Part shown: piece after piece, positions 52,201 through 63,959 of the stretch
Position numbering within the stretch: the first letter of the stretch is position 1
Layout of the letters: every line of letters starts with the position of its first letter
NCBI GenBank assembly: GCA_964057225.1
Contig: OZ059900.1
Span: 25,435,638-25,499,637, forward strand
Length of the DNA stretch: 64,000 nucleotides
Direction of reading: 5' to 3'
Source of the DNA: Auanema rhodensis
Taxonomy: Eukaryota > Nematoda > Chromadorea > Rhabditida > Rhabditidae
Notes under the pieces: model-generated
Told to the model about the DNA's origin: nothing
Databases searched by the model: none
The model's input: only the letters and a program-made list of their open reading frames with translations
Position numbers and translations under genes: made by a program

Positions 52201-54384
52201 TATGAACAAAAATCGATTTATTCAATATTAGCCATAAGGGGCGTGCCCTCAGAATATGCTAATTTCCTTAATTTTCTAACCCCTGTTTTTTTGTCGTGAA
52301 AGTGGAACTAGACGTTGTACGAACAATTTTGAGCTTGGTTTCATTGACATTGCATGAGTTTGAACACATGAAATCGTAAGTCAAAACCTTGTTTACAGCG
52401 AAATTTCTAAAAACTGGTTTTCCAGCATAATAAAATATTTCTCATGGGAAAAACTGTGTTTTTATATTTTTCTAGTGTTCAGCATGTAAAATGCTTCATT
52501 TTAGTATGTAACACGCTGAAATTCGTTGCATTTGACGACTCATATGAACAAAAATCGATTTATTCAATATTAGCCATAAGGGGCGTGCCCTCAGAATATG
52601 CTAATTTCCTTAATTTTCTAACCCCTGTTTTTTTGTCGTGAAAGTGGAACTAGACGTTGTACGAACAATTTTGAGCTAGGTTTCATTGACATTGCATCAG
52701 TTTGAACACATGAAATCGTAAGTCAAAACCTTGTTTACAGCGAAATTTCCAAAAACTGGTTTTCCAGCATAATAAAATATTTCTCATGGGAAATACTGTG
52801 TTTTTGTATTTTTCTAGTGTTCAGCATGTAAAATGCTTCATTTTAGTATGTAACACGCTGAAATTCGTTGCATTTGACGACTCATATGAACAAAAATCGA
52901 TTTAATCAATATTAGCCATAAGGGGCGTGCCCTCAGAATATGCTAATTTCCTTAATTTTCTAACCCCTGTTTTTTTGTCGTGAAAGTGGAACTAGACGTT
53001 GTACGAACAATTTTGAGCTAGGTTTCATTGACATTGCATGAGTTTGAACACATGAAATCGTAAGTCAAAACCTTGTTTACAGCGAAATTTCCAAAAACTG
53101 GTTTTCCAGCATAATAAAATATTTCTCATGGGAAATACTGTGTTTTTGTATTTTTCTAGTGTTCAGCATGTAAAATGCTTCATTTTAGTATGTAACACGC
53201 TGAAATTCGTTGCATTTGACGACTCATATGAACAAAAATCGATTTAATCAATATTAGCCATAAGGGGCGTGCCCTCAGAATATGCTAATTTCCTTAATTT
53301 TCTAACCCCTGTTTTTTTGTCGTGAAAGTGGAACTAGACGTTGTACGAACAATTTTGAGCTAGGTTTCATTGACATTGCATGAGTTTGAACACATGAAAT
53401 CGTAAGTCAAAACCTTGTTTACAGCGAAATTTCTAAAAACTGGTTTTCCAGCATAATAAAATATTTCTCAAGGGAAAAACTGTGTTTTTATATTTTTCTA
53501 GTGTTCAGCATGTGAAATGCTTTATTTTAGTATGTAACACGCTGAAATTCGTTGCATTTGACGACTCATATGAACAAAAATCGATTTAATCAATATTAGC
53601 CATAAGGGGCGTGCCCTCAGAATATGCTAATTTCCTTAATTTTCTAACCCCTGTTTTTTTGTCGTGAAAGTGGAACTAGACGTTGTACGAACAATTTTGA
53701 GCTAGGTTTCATTGACATTGCATGAGTTTGAACACATGAAATCGTAAGTCAAAACCTTGTTTACAGCGAAATTTCCAAAAACTGGTTTTCCAGCATAATA
53801 AAATATTTCTCATGGGAAAAACTGTGTTTTTGTATTTTTCTAGTGTTCAGCATGTAAAATGCTTCATTTTAGTATGTAACACGCTGAAATTCGTTGCATT
53901 TGACGACTCATATGAACAAAAATCGATTTAATCAATATTAGCCATAAGGGGCGTGCCCTCAGAATATGCTAATTTCCTTAATTTTCTAACCCCTGTTTTT
54001 TTGTCGTGAAAGTGGAACTAGACGTTGTACGAACAATTTTGAGCTAGGTTTCATTGACATTGCATGAGTTTGAACACATGAAATCGTAAGTCAAAACCTT
54101 GTTTACAGCGAAATTTCAAAAAACTGGTTTTCCAGCATAATAAAATATTTCTCATGGGAAATACTGTGTTTTTGTATTTTTCTAGTGTTCAGCATGTAAA
54201 ATGCTTCATTTTAGTGTGTAACACGCTGAAATTCGTTGCATTTGACGACTCATATGAACAAAAATCGATTTAATCAATATTAGCCATAAGGGGCGTGCCC
54301 TCAGAATATGCTAATTTCCTTAATTTTCTAACCCCTGTTTTTTTGTCGTGAAAGTGGAACTAGACGTTGTACGAACAATTTTGA
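49254..54384 (+). repeat. Array domain C: monomers 145-159, with T231, G132C and C76T markers
   Basis: TTTTTCTATTTT (G132C) appears at 49254, 49938 and 50280 and nowhere else that I saw. C76T (AAATTTCTAAAAACTGG) marks the f-like monomers at 49596, 50964 and 53359 and the monomer at 52333. A231T (GATTTATTC) is in the monomers at 49254, 50280, 51649, 51991 and 52333, three of them consecutive; each has a 65-codon open frame as a result. One a+ monomer (51306, with TAGTTTGTAAC) links this domain to B. The monomer at 52333 has GCTTGG in place of GCTAGG. Confidence 0.85.
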
Positions 54385-57300
54385 GCTAGGTTTCATTGAC
54401 ATTGCATGAGTTTGAACACATGAAATCGTAAGTCAAAACCTTGTTTACAGCGAAATTTCCAAAAACTGGTTTTCCAGCATAATAAAATATTTCTCATGGG
54501 AAATACTGTGTTTTTGTATTTTTCTAGTGTTCAGCATGTAAAATGCTTCATTTTAGTATGTAACACGCTGAAATTCGTTGCATTTGACGACTCATATGAA
54601 CAAAAATCGATGTAATCAATATTAGCCAAAGGGGCGTGCCCTCAGAATATGCTAATTTCCTTAATTTTCTAACCCCTGTTTTTTTGTCGTGAAAGTGGAA
54701 CTAGACGTTGTACGAACAATTTTGAGCTAGGTTTCATTGACATTGCATCAGTTTGAACACATGAAATCGTAAGTCGAAACCTTGTTTACAGCGAAATTTC
54801 CAAAAACTGGTTTTCCAGCATAATAAAATATTTCTCATGGGAAATACTGTGTTTTTGTATTTTTCTAGTGTTCAGCATGTAAAATGCTTCATTTTAGTAT
54901 GTAACACGCTGAAATTCGTTGCATTTGACGACTCATATGAACAAAAATCGATTTAATCAATATTAGCCATAAGGGGCGTGCCCTCAGAATATGCTAATTT
55001 CCTTAATTTTCTAACCCCTGTTTTTTTGTCGTGAAAGTGGAACTAGACGTTGTACGAACAATTTTGAGCTAGGTTTCATTGACATTGCATGAGTTTGAAC
55101 ACATGAAATCGTAAGTCAAAACCTTGTTTACAGCGAAATTTCCAAAAACTGGTTTTCCAGCATAATACAATATTTCTCATGGGAAATACTGTGTTTTTGT
55201 ATTTTTCTAGTGTTCAGCATGTAAAATGCTTCATTTTAGTATGTAACACGCTGAAATTCGTTGCATTTGACGACTCATATGAACAAAAATCGATTTAATC
55301 AATATTAGCCATAAGGGGCGTGCCCTCAGAATATGCAAATTTCCTTAATTTTCTAACCCCTGTTTTTTTGTCGTGAAAGTGGAACTAGACGTTGTACGAA
55401 CAATTTTGAGCTAGGTTTCATTGACATTGCATGAGTTTGAACACATGAAATCGTAAGTCAAAACCTTGTTTACAGCGAAATTTCCAAAAACTGGTTTTCC
55501 AGCATAATAAAATATTTCTCATGGGAAATACTGTGTTTTTGTATTTTTCTAGTGTTCAGTATGTAAAATGCTTCATTTTAGTATGTAACACGCTGAAATT
55601 CGTTGCATTTGACGACTCATATGAACAAAAATCGATGTAATCAATATTAGCCATAAGGGGCGTGCCCTCAGAATATGCTAATTTCCTTAATTTTCTAACC
55701 CCTGTTTTTTAGTCGTGAAAGTGGAACTAGACGTTGTACGAACAATTTTGAGCTAGGTTTCATTGACATTGCATCAGTTTGAACACATGAAATCGTAAGT
55801 CAAAACCTTGTTTACAGCGAAATTTCCAAAAACTGGTTTTCCAGCATAATAAAATATTTCTCATGGGAAATACTGTGTTTTTGTATTTTTCTAGTGTTCA
55901 GCATGTAAAATGCTTCATTTTAGTATGTAACACGCTGAAATTCGTTGCATTTGACGACTCATATGAACAAAAATCGATTTAATCAATATTAGCCATAAGG
56001 GGCGTGCCCTCAGAATATGCTAATTTCCTTAATTTTCTAACCCCTGTTTTTTTGTCGTGAAAGTGGAACTAGACGTTGTACGAACAATTTTGAGCTAGGT
56101 TTCATTGACATTGCATGAGTTTGAACACATGAAATCGTAAGTCAAAACCTTGTTTACAGCGAAATTTCCAAAAACTGGTTTTCCAGCATAATAAAATATT
56201 TCTCATGGGAAATACTGTGTTTTTGTATTTTTCTAAAGTTCAGCATGTAAAATGCTTCATTTTAGTATGTAACACGCTGAAATTCGTTGCATTTGACGAC
56301 TCATATGAACAAAAATCGATTTAATCAATATTAGCCATAAGGGGCGTGCCCTCAGAATATGCAAATTTCCTTAATTTTCTAACCCCTGTTTTTTTGTCGT
56401 GAAAGTGGAACTAGACGTTGTACGAACAATTTTGAGCTAGGTTTCATTGACATTGCATGAGTTTGAACACATGAAATCGTAAGTCAAAACCTTGTTTACA
56501 GCGAAATTTCCAAAAACTGGTTTTCCAGCATAATAAAATATTTCTCATGGGAAATACTGTGTTTTTGTATTTTTCTAGTGTTCAGCATGTAAAATGCTTC
56601 ATTTTAGTATGTAACACGCTGAAATTCGTTGCATTTGACGACTCATATGAACAAAAATCGATTTAATCAATATTAGCCATAAGGGGCGTGCCCTCAGAAT
56701 ATGCTAATTTCCTTAATTTTCTAACCCCTGTTTTTTTGTCGTGAAAGTGGAACTAGACGTTGTACGAACAATTTTGAGCTAGGTTTCATTGACATTGCAT
56801 GAGTTTGAACACATGAAATCGTAAGTCAAAACCTTGTTTACAGCGAAATTTCCAAAAACTGGTTTTCCAGCATAATAAAATATTTCTCATGGGAAATACT
56901 GTGTTTTTGTATTTTTCTAGTGTTCAGCATGTAAAATGCTTCATTTTAGTATGTAACACGCTGAAATTCGTTGCATTTGACGACTCATATGAACAAAAAT
57001 CGATTTAATCAATATTAGCCATAACGGGCGTGCCCTCAGAATATGCTAATTTCCTTAATTTTCTAACCCCTGTTTTTTTGTTGTGAAAGTGGAACTAGAC
57101 GTTGTACGAACAATTTTGAGCTAGGTTTCATTGACATTGCATGAGTTTGAACAAATGAAATCGTAAGTCAAAACCTTGTTTACAGCGAAATTTCCAAAAA
57201 CTGGTTTTCCAGCATAATAAAATATTTCTCATGGGAAATACTGTGTTTTTGTATTTTTCTAGTGTTCAGCATGTAAAATGCTTCATTTTAGTATGTAACA

Positions 57301-57461
57301 CGCTGAAATTCGTTGCATTTGACGACTCATATGAACAAAAATCGATTTAATCAATATTAGCCATAAGGGGCGTGCCCTCAGAATATGCTAATTTCCTTAA
57401 TTTTCTAACCCCTGTTTTTTTGTCGTGAAAGTGGAACTAGACGTTGTACGAACAATTTTGA

Positions 57462-60197
57462 GCTAGGTTTCATTGACATTGCATGAGTTTGAACACATGA
57501 AATCGTAAGTCAAAACCTTGTTTACAGCGAAATTTCCAAAAACTGGTTTTCCAGCATAATAAAAAATTTCTCATGGGAAATACTGTGTTTTTGTATTTTT
57601 CTAGTGTTCAGCATGTAAAATGCTTCATTTTAGTATGTAACACGCTGAAATTCGTTGCATTTGACGACTCATATGAACAAAAATTGATTTAATCAATATT
57701 AGCCATAAGGGGCGTGCCCTCAGAATATGCTAATTTCCTTAATTTTCTAACCCCTGTTTTTTTGTCGTGAAAGTGGAACTAGACGTTGTACGAACAATTT
57801 TGAGCTAGGTTTCATTGACATTGCATGAGTTTGAACACATGAAATCGTAAGTCAAAACCTTGTTTACAGCGAAATTTCCAAAAACTGGTTTTCCAGCATA
57901 ATAAAATATTTCTCATGGGAAATACTGTGTTTTTGTATTTTTCTAGTGTTCAGCATGTAAAATGCTTCATTTTAGTACGTAACACGCTGAAATTCGTTGC
58001 ATTTGACGACTCATATGAACAAAAATCGATTTAATCAATATTTGCCATAAGGGGCGTGCCCTCAGAATATGCTAATTTCCTTAATTTTCTAACCCCTGTT
58101 TTTTTGTCGTGAAAGTGGAACTAGACGTTTTACGAACAATTTTGAGCTAGGTTTCATTGACATTGCATGAGTTTGAACACATGAAATCGTAAGTCAAAAC
58201 CTTGTTTACAGCGAAATTTCCAAAAACTGGTTTTCCAGCATAATAAAATATTTCTCATGGGAAATACTGTGTTTTTGTATTTTTCTAGTGTTCAGCATGT
58301 AAAATGCTTCATTTTAGTATGTAACACGCTGAAATTCGTTGCATTTGACGACTCATATGAACAAAAATCGATTTAATCAATATTAGCCATGAGGGGCGTG
58401 CCCTCAGAATATGCTAATTTCCTTAATTTTCTAACCCCTGCTTTTTTGTCGTGAAAGTGGAACTAGACGTTTTACGAACAATTTTGAGCTAGGTTTCATT
58501 GACATTGCATGAGTTTGAACACATGAAATCGTAAGTCAAAACCTTGTTTACAGCGAAATTTCCAAAAACTGGTTTTCCAGCATAATAAAATATTTCTCAT
58601 GGGAAATACTGTGTTTTTGTATTTTTCTAGTGTTCAGCATGTAAAATGCTTCATTTTAGTATGTAACACGCTGAAATTCGTTGCATTTGACGACTCATAT
58701 GACCAAAAATCGATTTAATCAATATTAGCCATAAGGGGCGTGCCCTCAGAATATGCTAATTTCCTTAATTTTCTAACCCCTGTTTTTTTGTCGTGAAAGT
58801 GGAACTAGACGTTGTACGAACAATTTTGAGCTAGGTTTCATTGACATTGCATGAGTTTGAACACATGAAATCGTAAGTCAAAACCTTGTTTACAGCGAAA
58901 TTTCCAAAAACTGGTTTTCCAGCATAATAAAATATTTCTCATGGGAAATACTGTGTTTTTGTATTTTTCTAGTGTTCAGCATGTAAAATGCTTCATTTTA
59001 GTATGTAACACGCTGAAATTCGTTGCATTTGACGACTCATATGAACAAAAATCGATTTAATCAATATTAGCCATAAGGGGCGTGCCCTCAGAATATGCTA
59101 ATTTCCTTAATTTTCTAACCCCTGTTTTTTTGTCGTGAAAGTGGAACTAGACGTTGTACGAACAATTTTGAGCTAGGTTTCATTGACATTGCATGAGTTT
59201 GAACACATGAAATCGTAAGTCAAAACCTTGTTTACAGCGAAATTTCCAAAAACTGGTTTTCCAGCATAATAAAAAATTTCTCATGGGAAATACTGTGTTT
59301 TTGTATTTTTCTAGTGTTCAGCATGTAAAATGCTTCATTTTAGTATGTAACACGCTGAAATTCGTTGCATTTGACGACTCATATGAACAAAAATTGATTT
59401 AATCAATATTAGCCATAAGGGGCGTGCCCTCAGAATATGCTAATTTCCTTAATTTTCTAACCCCTGTTTTTTTGTCGTGAAAGTGGAACTAGACGTTGTA
59501 CGAACAATTTTGAGCTAGGTTTCATTGACATTGCATGAGTTTGAACACATGAAATCGTAAGTCAAAACCTTGTTTACAGCGAAATTTCCAAAAACTGGTT
59601 TTCCAGCATAATAAAATATTTCTCATGGGAAATACTGTGTTTTTGTATTTTTCTAGTGTTCAGCATGTAAAATGCTTCATTTTAGTACGTAACACGCTGA
59701 AATTCGTTGCATTTGACGACTCATATGAACAAAAATCGATTTAATCAATATTAGCCATAAGGGGCGTGCCCTTAGAATATGCTAATTTCCTTAATTTTCT
59801 AACCCCTGTTTTTTTGTCGTGAAAGTGGAACTAGACGTTTTACGAACAATTTTGAGCTAGGTTTCATTGACATTGCATGAGTTTGAACACATGAAATCGT
59901 AAGTCAAAACCTTGTTTACAGCGAAATTTCCAAAAACTGGTTTTCCAGCATAATAAAATATTTCTCATGGGAAATACTGTGTTTTTGTATTTTTCTAGTG
60001 TTCAGCATGTAAAATGCTTCATTTTAGTATGTAACACGCTGAAATTCGTTGCATTTGACGACTCATATGACCAAAAATCGATTTAATCAATATTAGCCAT
60101 AAGGGGCGTGCCCTCAGAATATGCTAATTTCCTTAATTTTCTAACCCCTGTTTTTTTGTCGTGAAAGTGGAACTAGACGTTGTACGAACAATTTTGA
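57462..60197 (+). repeat. 5-monomer (1710 bp) repeat of domain D with a shortened second copy
   Basis: The monomers at 57462 (AAAAAATTT, AAATTGATTT) and 57804 (AGTACGTAAC, ending GTTTTACG) recur at 59172 and 59514, an offset of 1710 bp. The first copy continues with CCATGAGG/CCCTGC (58146), GACCAAAA (58488) and a reference monomer (58830). The second goes directly to GACCAAAA (59856). Private changes are TATTTGCCA at 57804 and CCCTTAGAA at 59514. Confidence 0.82.
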
Positions 60198-61223
60198 GCT
60201 AGGTTTCATTGACATTGCATGAGTTTGAACACATGAAATCGTAAGTCAAAACCTTGTTTACAGCGAAATTTCCAAAAACTGGTTTTCCAGCATAATAAAA
60301 TATTTCTCATGGGAAATACTGTGTTTTTGTATTTTTCTAGTGTTCAGCATGTAAAATGCTTCATTTTAGTATGTAACACGCTGAAATTCGTTGCATTTGA
60401 CGACTCATATGAACAAAAATCGATTTAATCAATATTAGCCATGAGGGGCGTGCCCTCAGAATATGCTAATTTCCTTAATTTTCTAACCCCTGCTTTTTTG
60501 TCGTGAAAGTGGAACTAGACGTTTTACGAACAATTTTGAGCTAGGTTTCATTGACATTGCATGAGTTTGAACACATGAAATCGTAAGTCAAAACCTTGTT
60601 TACAGCGAAATTTCCAAAAACTGGTTTTCCAGCATAATAAAATATTTCTCATGGGAAATACTGTGTTTTTGTATTTTTCTAGTGTTCAGCATGTAAAATG
60701 CTTCATTTTAGTATGTAACACGCTGAAATTCGTTGCATTTGACGACTCATATGACCAAAAATCGATTTAATCAATATTAGCCATAAGGGGCGTGCCCTCA
60801 GAATATGCTAATTTCCTTAATTTTCTAACCCCTGTTTTTTTGTCGTGAAAGTGGAACTAGACGTTGTACGAACAATTTTGAGCTAGGTTTCATTGACATT
60901 GCATGAGTTTGAACACATGAAATCGTAAGTCAAAACCTTGTTTACAGCGAAATTTCCAAAAACTGGTTTTCCAGCATAATAAAATATTTCTCATGGGAAA
61001 TACTGTGTTTTTGTATTTTTCTAGTGTTCAGCATGTAAAATGCTTCATTTTAGTATGTAACACGCTGAAATTCGTTGCATTTGACGACTCATATGAACAA
61101 AAATCGATTTAATCAATATTAGCCATGAGGGGCGTGCCCTCAGAATATGCTAATTTCCTTAATTTTCTAACCCCTGCTTTTTTGTCGTGAAAGTGGAACT
61201 AGACGTTTTACGAACAATTTTGA
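59856..61223 (+). repeat. 2-monomer (684 bp) higher-order repeat, two copies
   Basis: GACCAAAA monomers (59856, 60540) alternate with CCATGAGG/CCCTGCTTTT/GTTTTACG monomers (60198, 60882), giving two tandem dimers of 684 bp. This is the shortest HOR in the window. Confidence 0.85.
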
Positions 61224-62249
61224 GCTAGGTTTCATTGACATTGCATGAGTTTGAACACATGAAATCGTAAGTCAAAACCTTGTTTACAGCGAAATTTCCA
61301 AAAACTGGTTTTCCAGCATAATAAAATATTTCTCATGGGAAATACTGTGTTTTTGTATTTTTCTAGTGTTCAGCATGTAAAATGCTTCATTTTAGTATGT
61401 AACACGCTGAAATTCGTTGCATTTGACGACTCATATGAACAAAAATCGATTTAATCAATATTAGCCATAAGGGGCGTGCCCTCAGAATATGCTAATTTCC
61501 TTAATTTTCTAACCCCTGTTTTTTTGTCGTGAAAGTGGAACTAGACGTTGTACGAACAATTTTGAGCTAGGTTTCATTGACATTGCATGAGTTTGAACAC
61601 ATGAAATCGTAAGTCAAAACCTTGTTTACAGCGAAATTTCCAAAAACTGGTTTTCCAGCATAATAAAATATTTCTCATGGGAAATACTGTGTTTTTGTAT
61701 TTTTCTAGTGTTCAGCATGTAAAATGCTTCATTTTAGTATGTAACACGCTGAAATTCGTTGCATTTGACGACTCATATGAACAAAAATCGATTTAATCAA
61801 TATTAGCCATAACGGGCGTGCCCTCAGAATATGCTAATTTCCTTAATTTTCTAACCCCTGTTTTTTTGTTGTGAAAGTGGAACTAGACGTTGTACGAACA
61901 ATTTTGAGCTAGGTTTCATTGACATTGCATGAGTTTGAACAAATGAAATCGTAAGTCAAAACCTTGTTTACATCGAAATTTCCAAAAACTGGTTTTCCAG
62001 CATAATAAAATATTTCTCATGGGAAATACTGTGTTTTTGTATTTTTTTAGTGTTCAGCATGTAAAATGCGTCATTTTAGTATGTAAAACGCTGAAATTCG
62101 TTGCATTTGACGACTCATATGAACAAAAATCGATTTAATCAATATTAGCCATAAGGGGCGTGCCCTCAGAATATGCTAATTTCCTTAATTTTCTAACCCC
62201 TGTTTTTTTGTCGTGAAAGTGGAACTAGACGTTGTACAAACAATTTTGA
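61224..62249 (+). repeat. Three-monomer segment repeated 1710 bp downstream, copy 1
   Basis: Reference monomer (61224), ACGGG/GTTGTG monomer (61566) and a diverged monomer (61908) with AACAAATG, CATCGAAATTT, TTTTTTTAGTG, ATGCGTC, GTAAAACGC and GTACAAAC. The same trio occupies 62934-63959. An older-looking relative is at 56436-57461, where the third monomer has only AACAAATG. Confidence 0.85.
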
Positions 62250-62591
62250 GCTAGGTTTCATTGACATTGCATGAGTTTGAACACATGAAATCGTAAGTCA
62301 AAACCTTGTTTACAGCGAAATTTCTAAAAACTGGTTTTCCAGCATAATACAATATTTCTCATGGGAAATACTGTGTTTTTATATTTTTCCAGTGTTCAGC
62401 ATGTAAAATGCTTCATTTTAGTATGTAACACGCTGAAATTCGTTGCATTTGACGACTCATATGAACAAAAATTGATTTAATCAATATTAGCCATAAGGGG
62501 CGTGCCCTCAGAATATGCTAATTTCCTTAATTTTCTAACCCCTGTTTTTTTGTCGTGAAAGTGGAACTAGACGTTGTACGAACAATTTTGA

Positions 62592-62933
62592 GCTAGGTTT
62601 CATTGACATTGCATGAGTTTGAACACATGCAATCGTAAGTCAAAACCTTGTTTACAGCGAAATTTCCAAAAACTGGTTTTCCAGCATAATAAAATATTTC
62701 TCATGGGAAAAACTGTGTTTTTGTATTTTTTTAATGTTCAGCATGTAGAATGCTTCATTTTGATATGTAAAACGCTGAAATTCGTTGCATTTGACGACTC
62801 ATATGAACAAAAATCGATTTTATCAATATTAGCCATAAGGGGCGTGCCCTCAGAATATGCTAATTTCCTTAATTTTCTAACCCCTGCTTTTTTGTCGTGA
62901 AAGTGGAACTAGACGTTTTACGAACAATTTTGA
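62592..62933 (+). repeat. Most diverged monomer in the window
   Basis: I count about eleven differences from the reference (roughly 3%): A39C (CATGCAATCG), T120A, C140T, G143A, A157G, A171G, G172A, C180A, A230T, T296C and G327T. G143A removes the conserved AG after the pyrimidine run. A39C and A230T remove stop codons in one frame, giving the longest open frame here, 95 codons at 62613-62900. That frame has no support as a gene: its predicted product is repeat-derived and its neighbours do not keep it open. Confidence 0.85.
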
Positions 62934-63959
62934 GCTAGGTTTCATTGACATTGCATGAGTTTGAACACATGAAATCGTAAGTCAAAACCTTGTTTACAGC
63001 GAAATTTCCAAAAACTGGTTTTCCAGCATAATAAAATATTTCTCATGGGAAATACTGTGTTTTTGTATTTTTCTAGTGTTCAGCATGTAAAATGCTTCAT
63101 TTTAGTATGTAACACGCTGAAATTCGTTGCATTTGACGACTCATATGAACAAAAATCGATTTAATCAATATTAGCCATAAGGGGCGTGCCCTCAGAATAT
63201 GCTAATTTCCTTAATTTTCTAACCCCTGTTTTTTTGTCGTGAAAGTGGAACTAGACGTTGTACGAACAATTTTGAGCTAGGTTTCATTGACATTGCATGA
63301 GTTTGAACACATGAAATCGTAAGTCAAAACCTTGTTTACAGCGAAATTTCCAAAAACTGGTTTTCCAGCATAATAAAATATTTCTCATGGGAAATACTGT
63401 GTTTTTGTATTTTTCTAGTGTTCAGCATGTAAAATGCTTCATTTTAGTATGTAACACGCTGAAATTCGTTGCATTTGACGACTCATATGAACAAAAATCG
63501 ATTTAATCAATATTAGCCATAACGGGCGTGCCCTCAGAATATGCTAATTTCCTTAATTTTCTAACCCCTGTTTTTTTGTTGTGAAAGTGGAACTAGACGT
63601 TGTACGAACAATTTTGAGCTAGGTTTCATTGACATTGCATGAGTTTGAACAAATGAAATCGTAAGTCAAAACCTTGTTTACATCGAAATTTCCAAAAACT
63701 GGTTTTCCAGCATAATAAAATATTTCTCATGGGAAATACTGTGTTTTTGTATTTTTTTAGTGTTCAGCATGTAAAATGCGTCATTTTAGTATGTAAAACG
63801 CTGAAATTCGTTGCATTTGACGACTCATATGAACAAAAATCGATTTTATCAATATTAGCCATAAGGGGCGTGCCCTCAGAATATGCTAATTTCCTTAATT
63901 TTCTAACCCCTGTTTTTTTGTCGTGAAAGTGGAACTAGACGTTGTACAAACAATTTTGA
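62934..63959 (+). repeat. Three-monomer segment, copy 2
   Basis: Reference monomer (62934), ACGGG/GTTGTG monomer (63276) and diverged monomer (63618), matching 61224-62249 at 1710 bp. The one difference I saw is GATTTTATC at the ClaI region of the third monomer, against GATTTAATC in copy 1; this opens a 65-codon frame at 63729-63926. Confidence 0.85.

Noticed and set aside
62613-62900. 95-codon frame as a small protein gene
   Set aside because: It lies wholly within one diverged monomer and is opened by private substitutions. No promoter, domain or conserved copy supports it.
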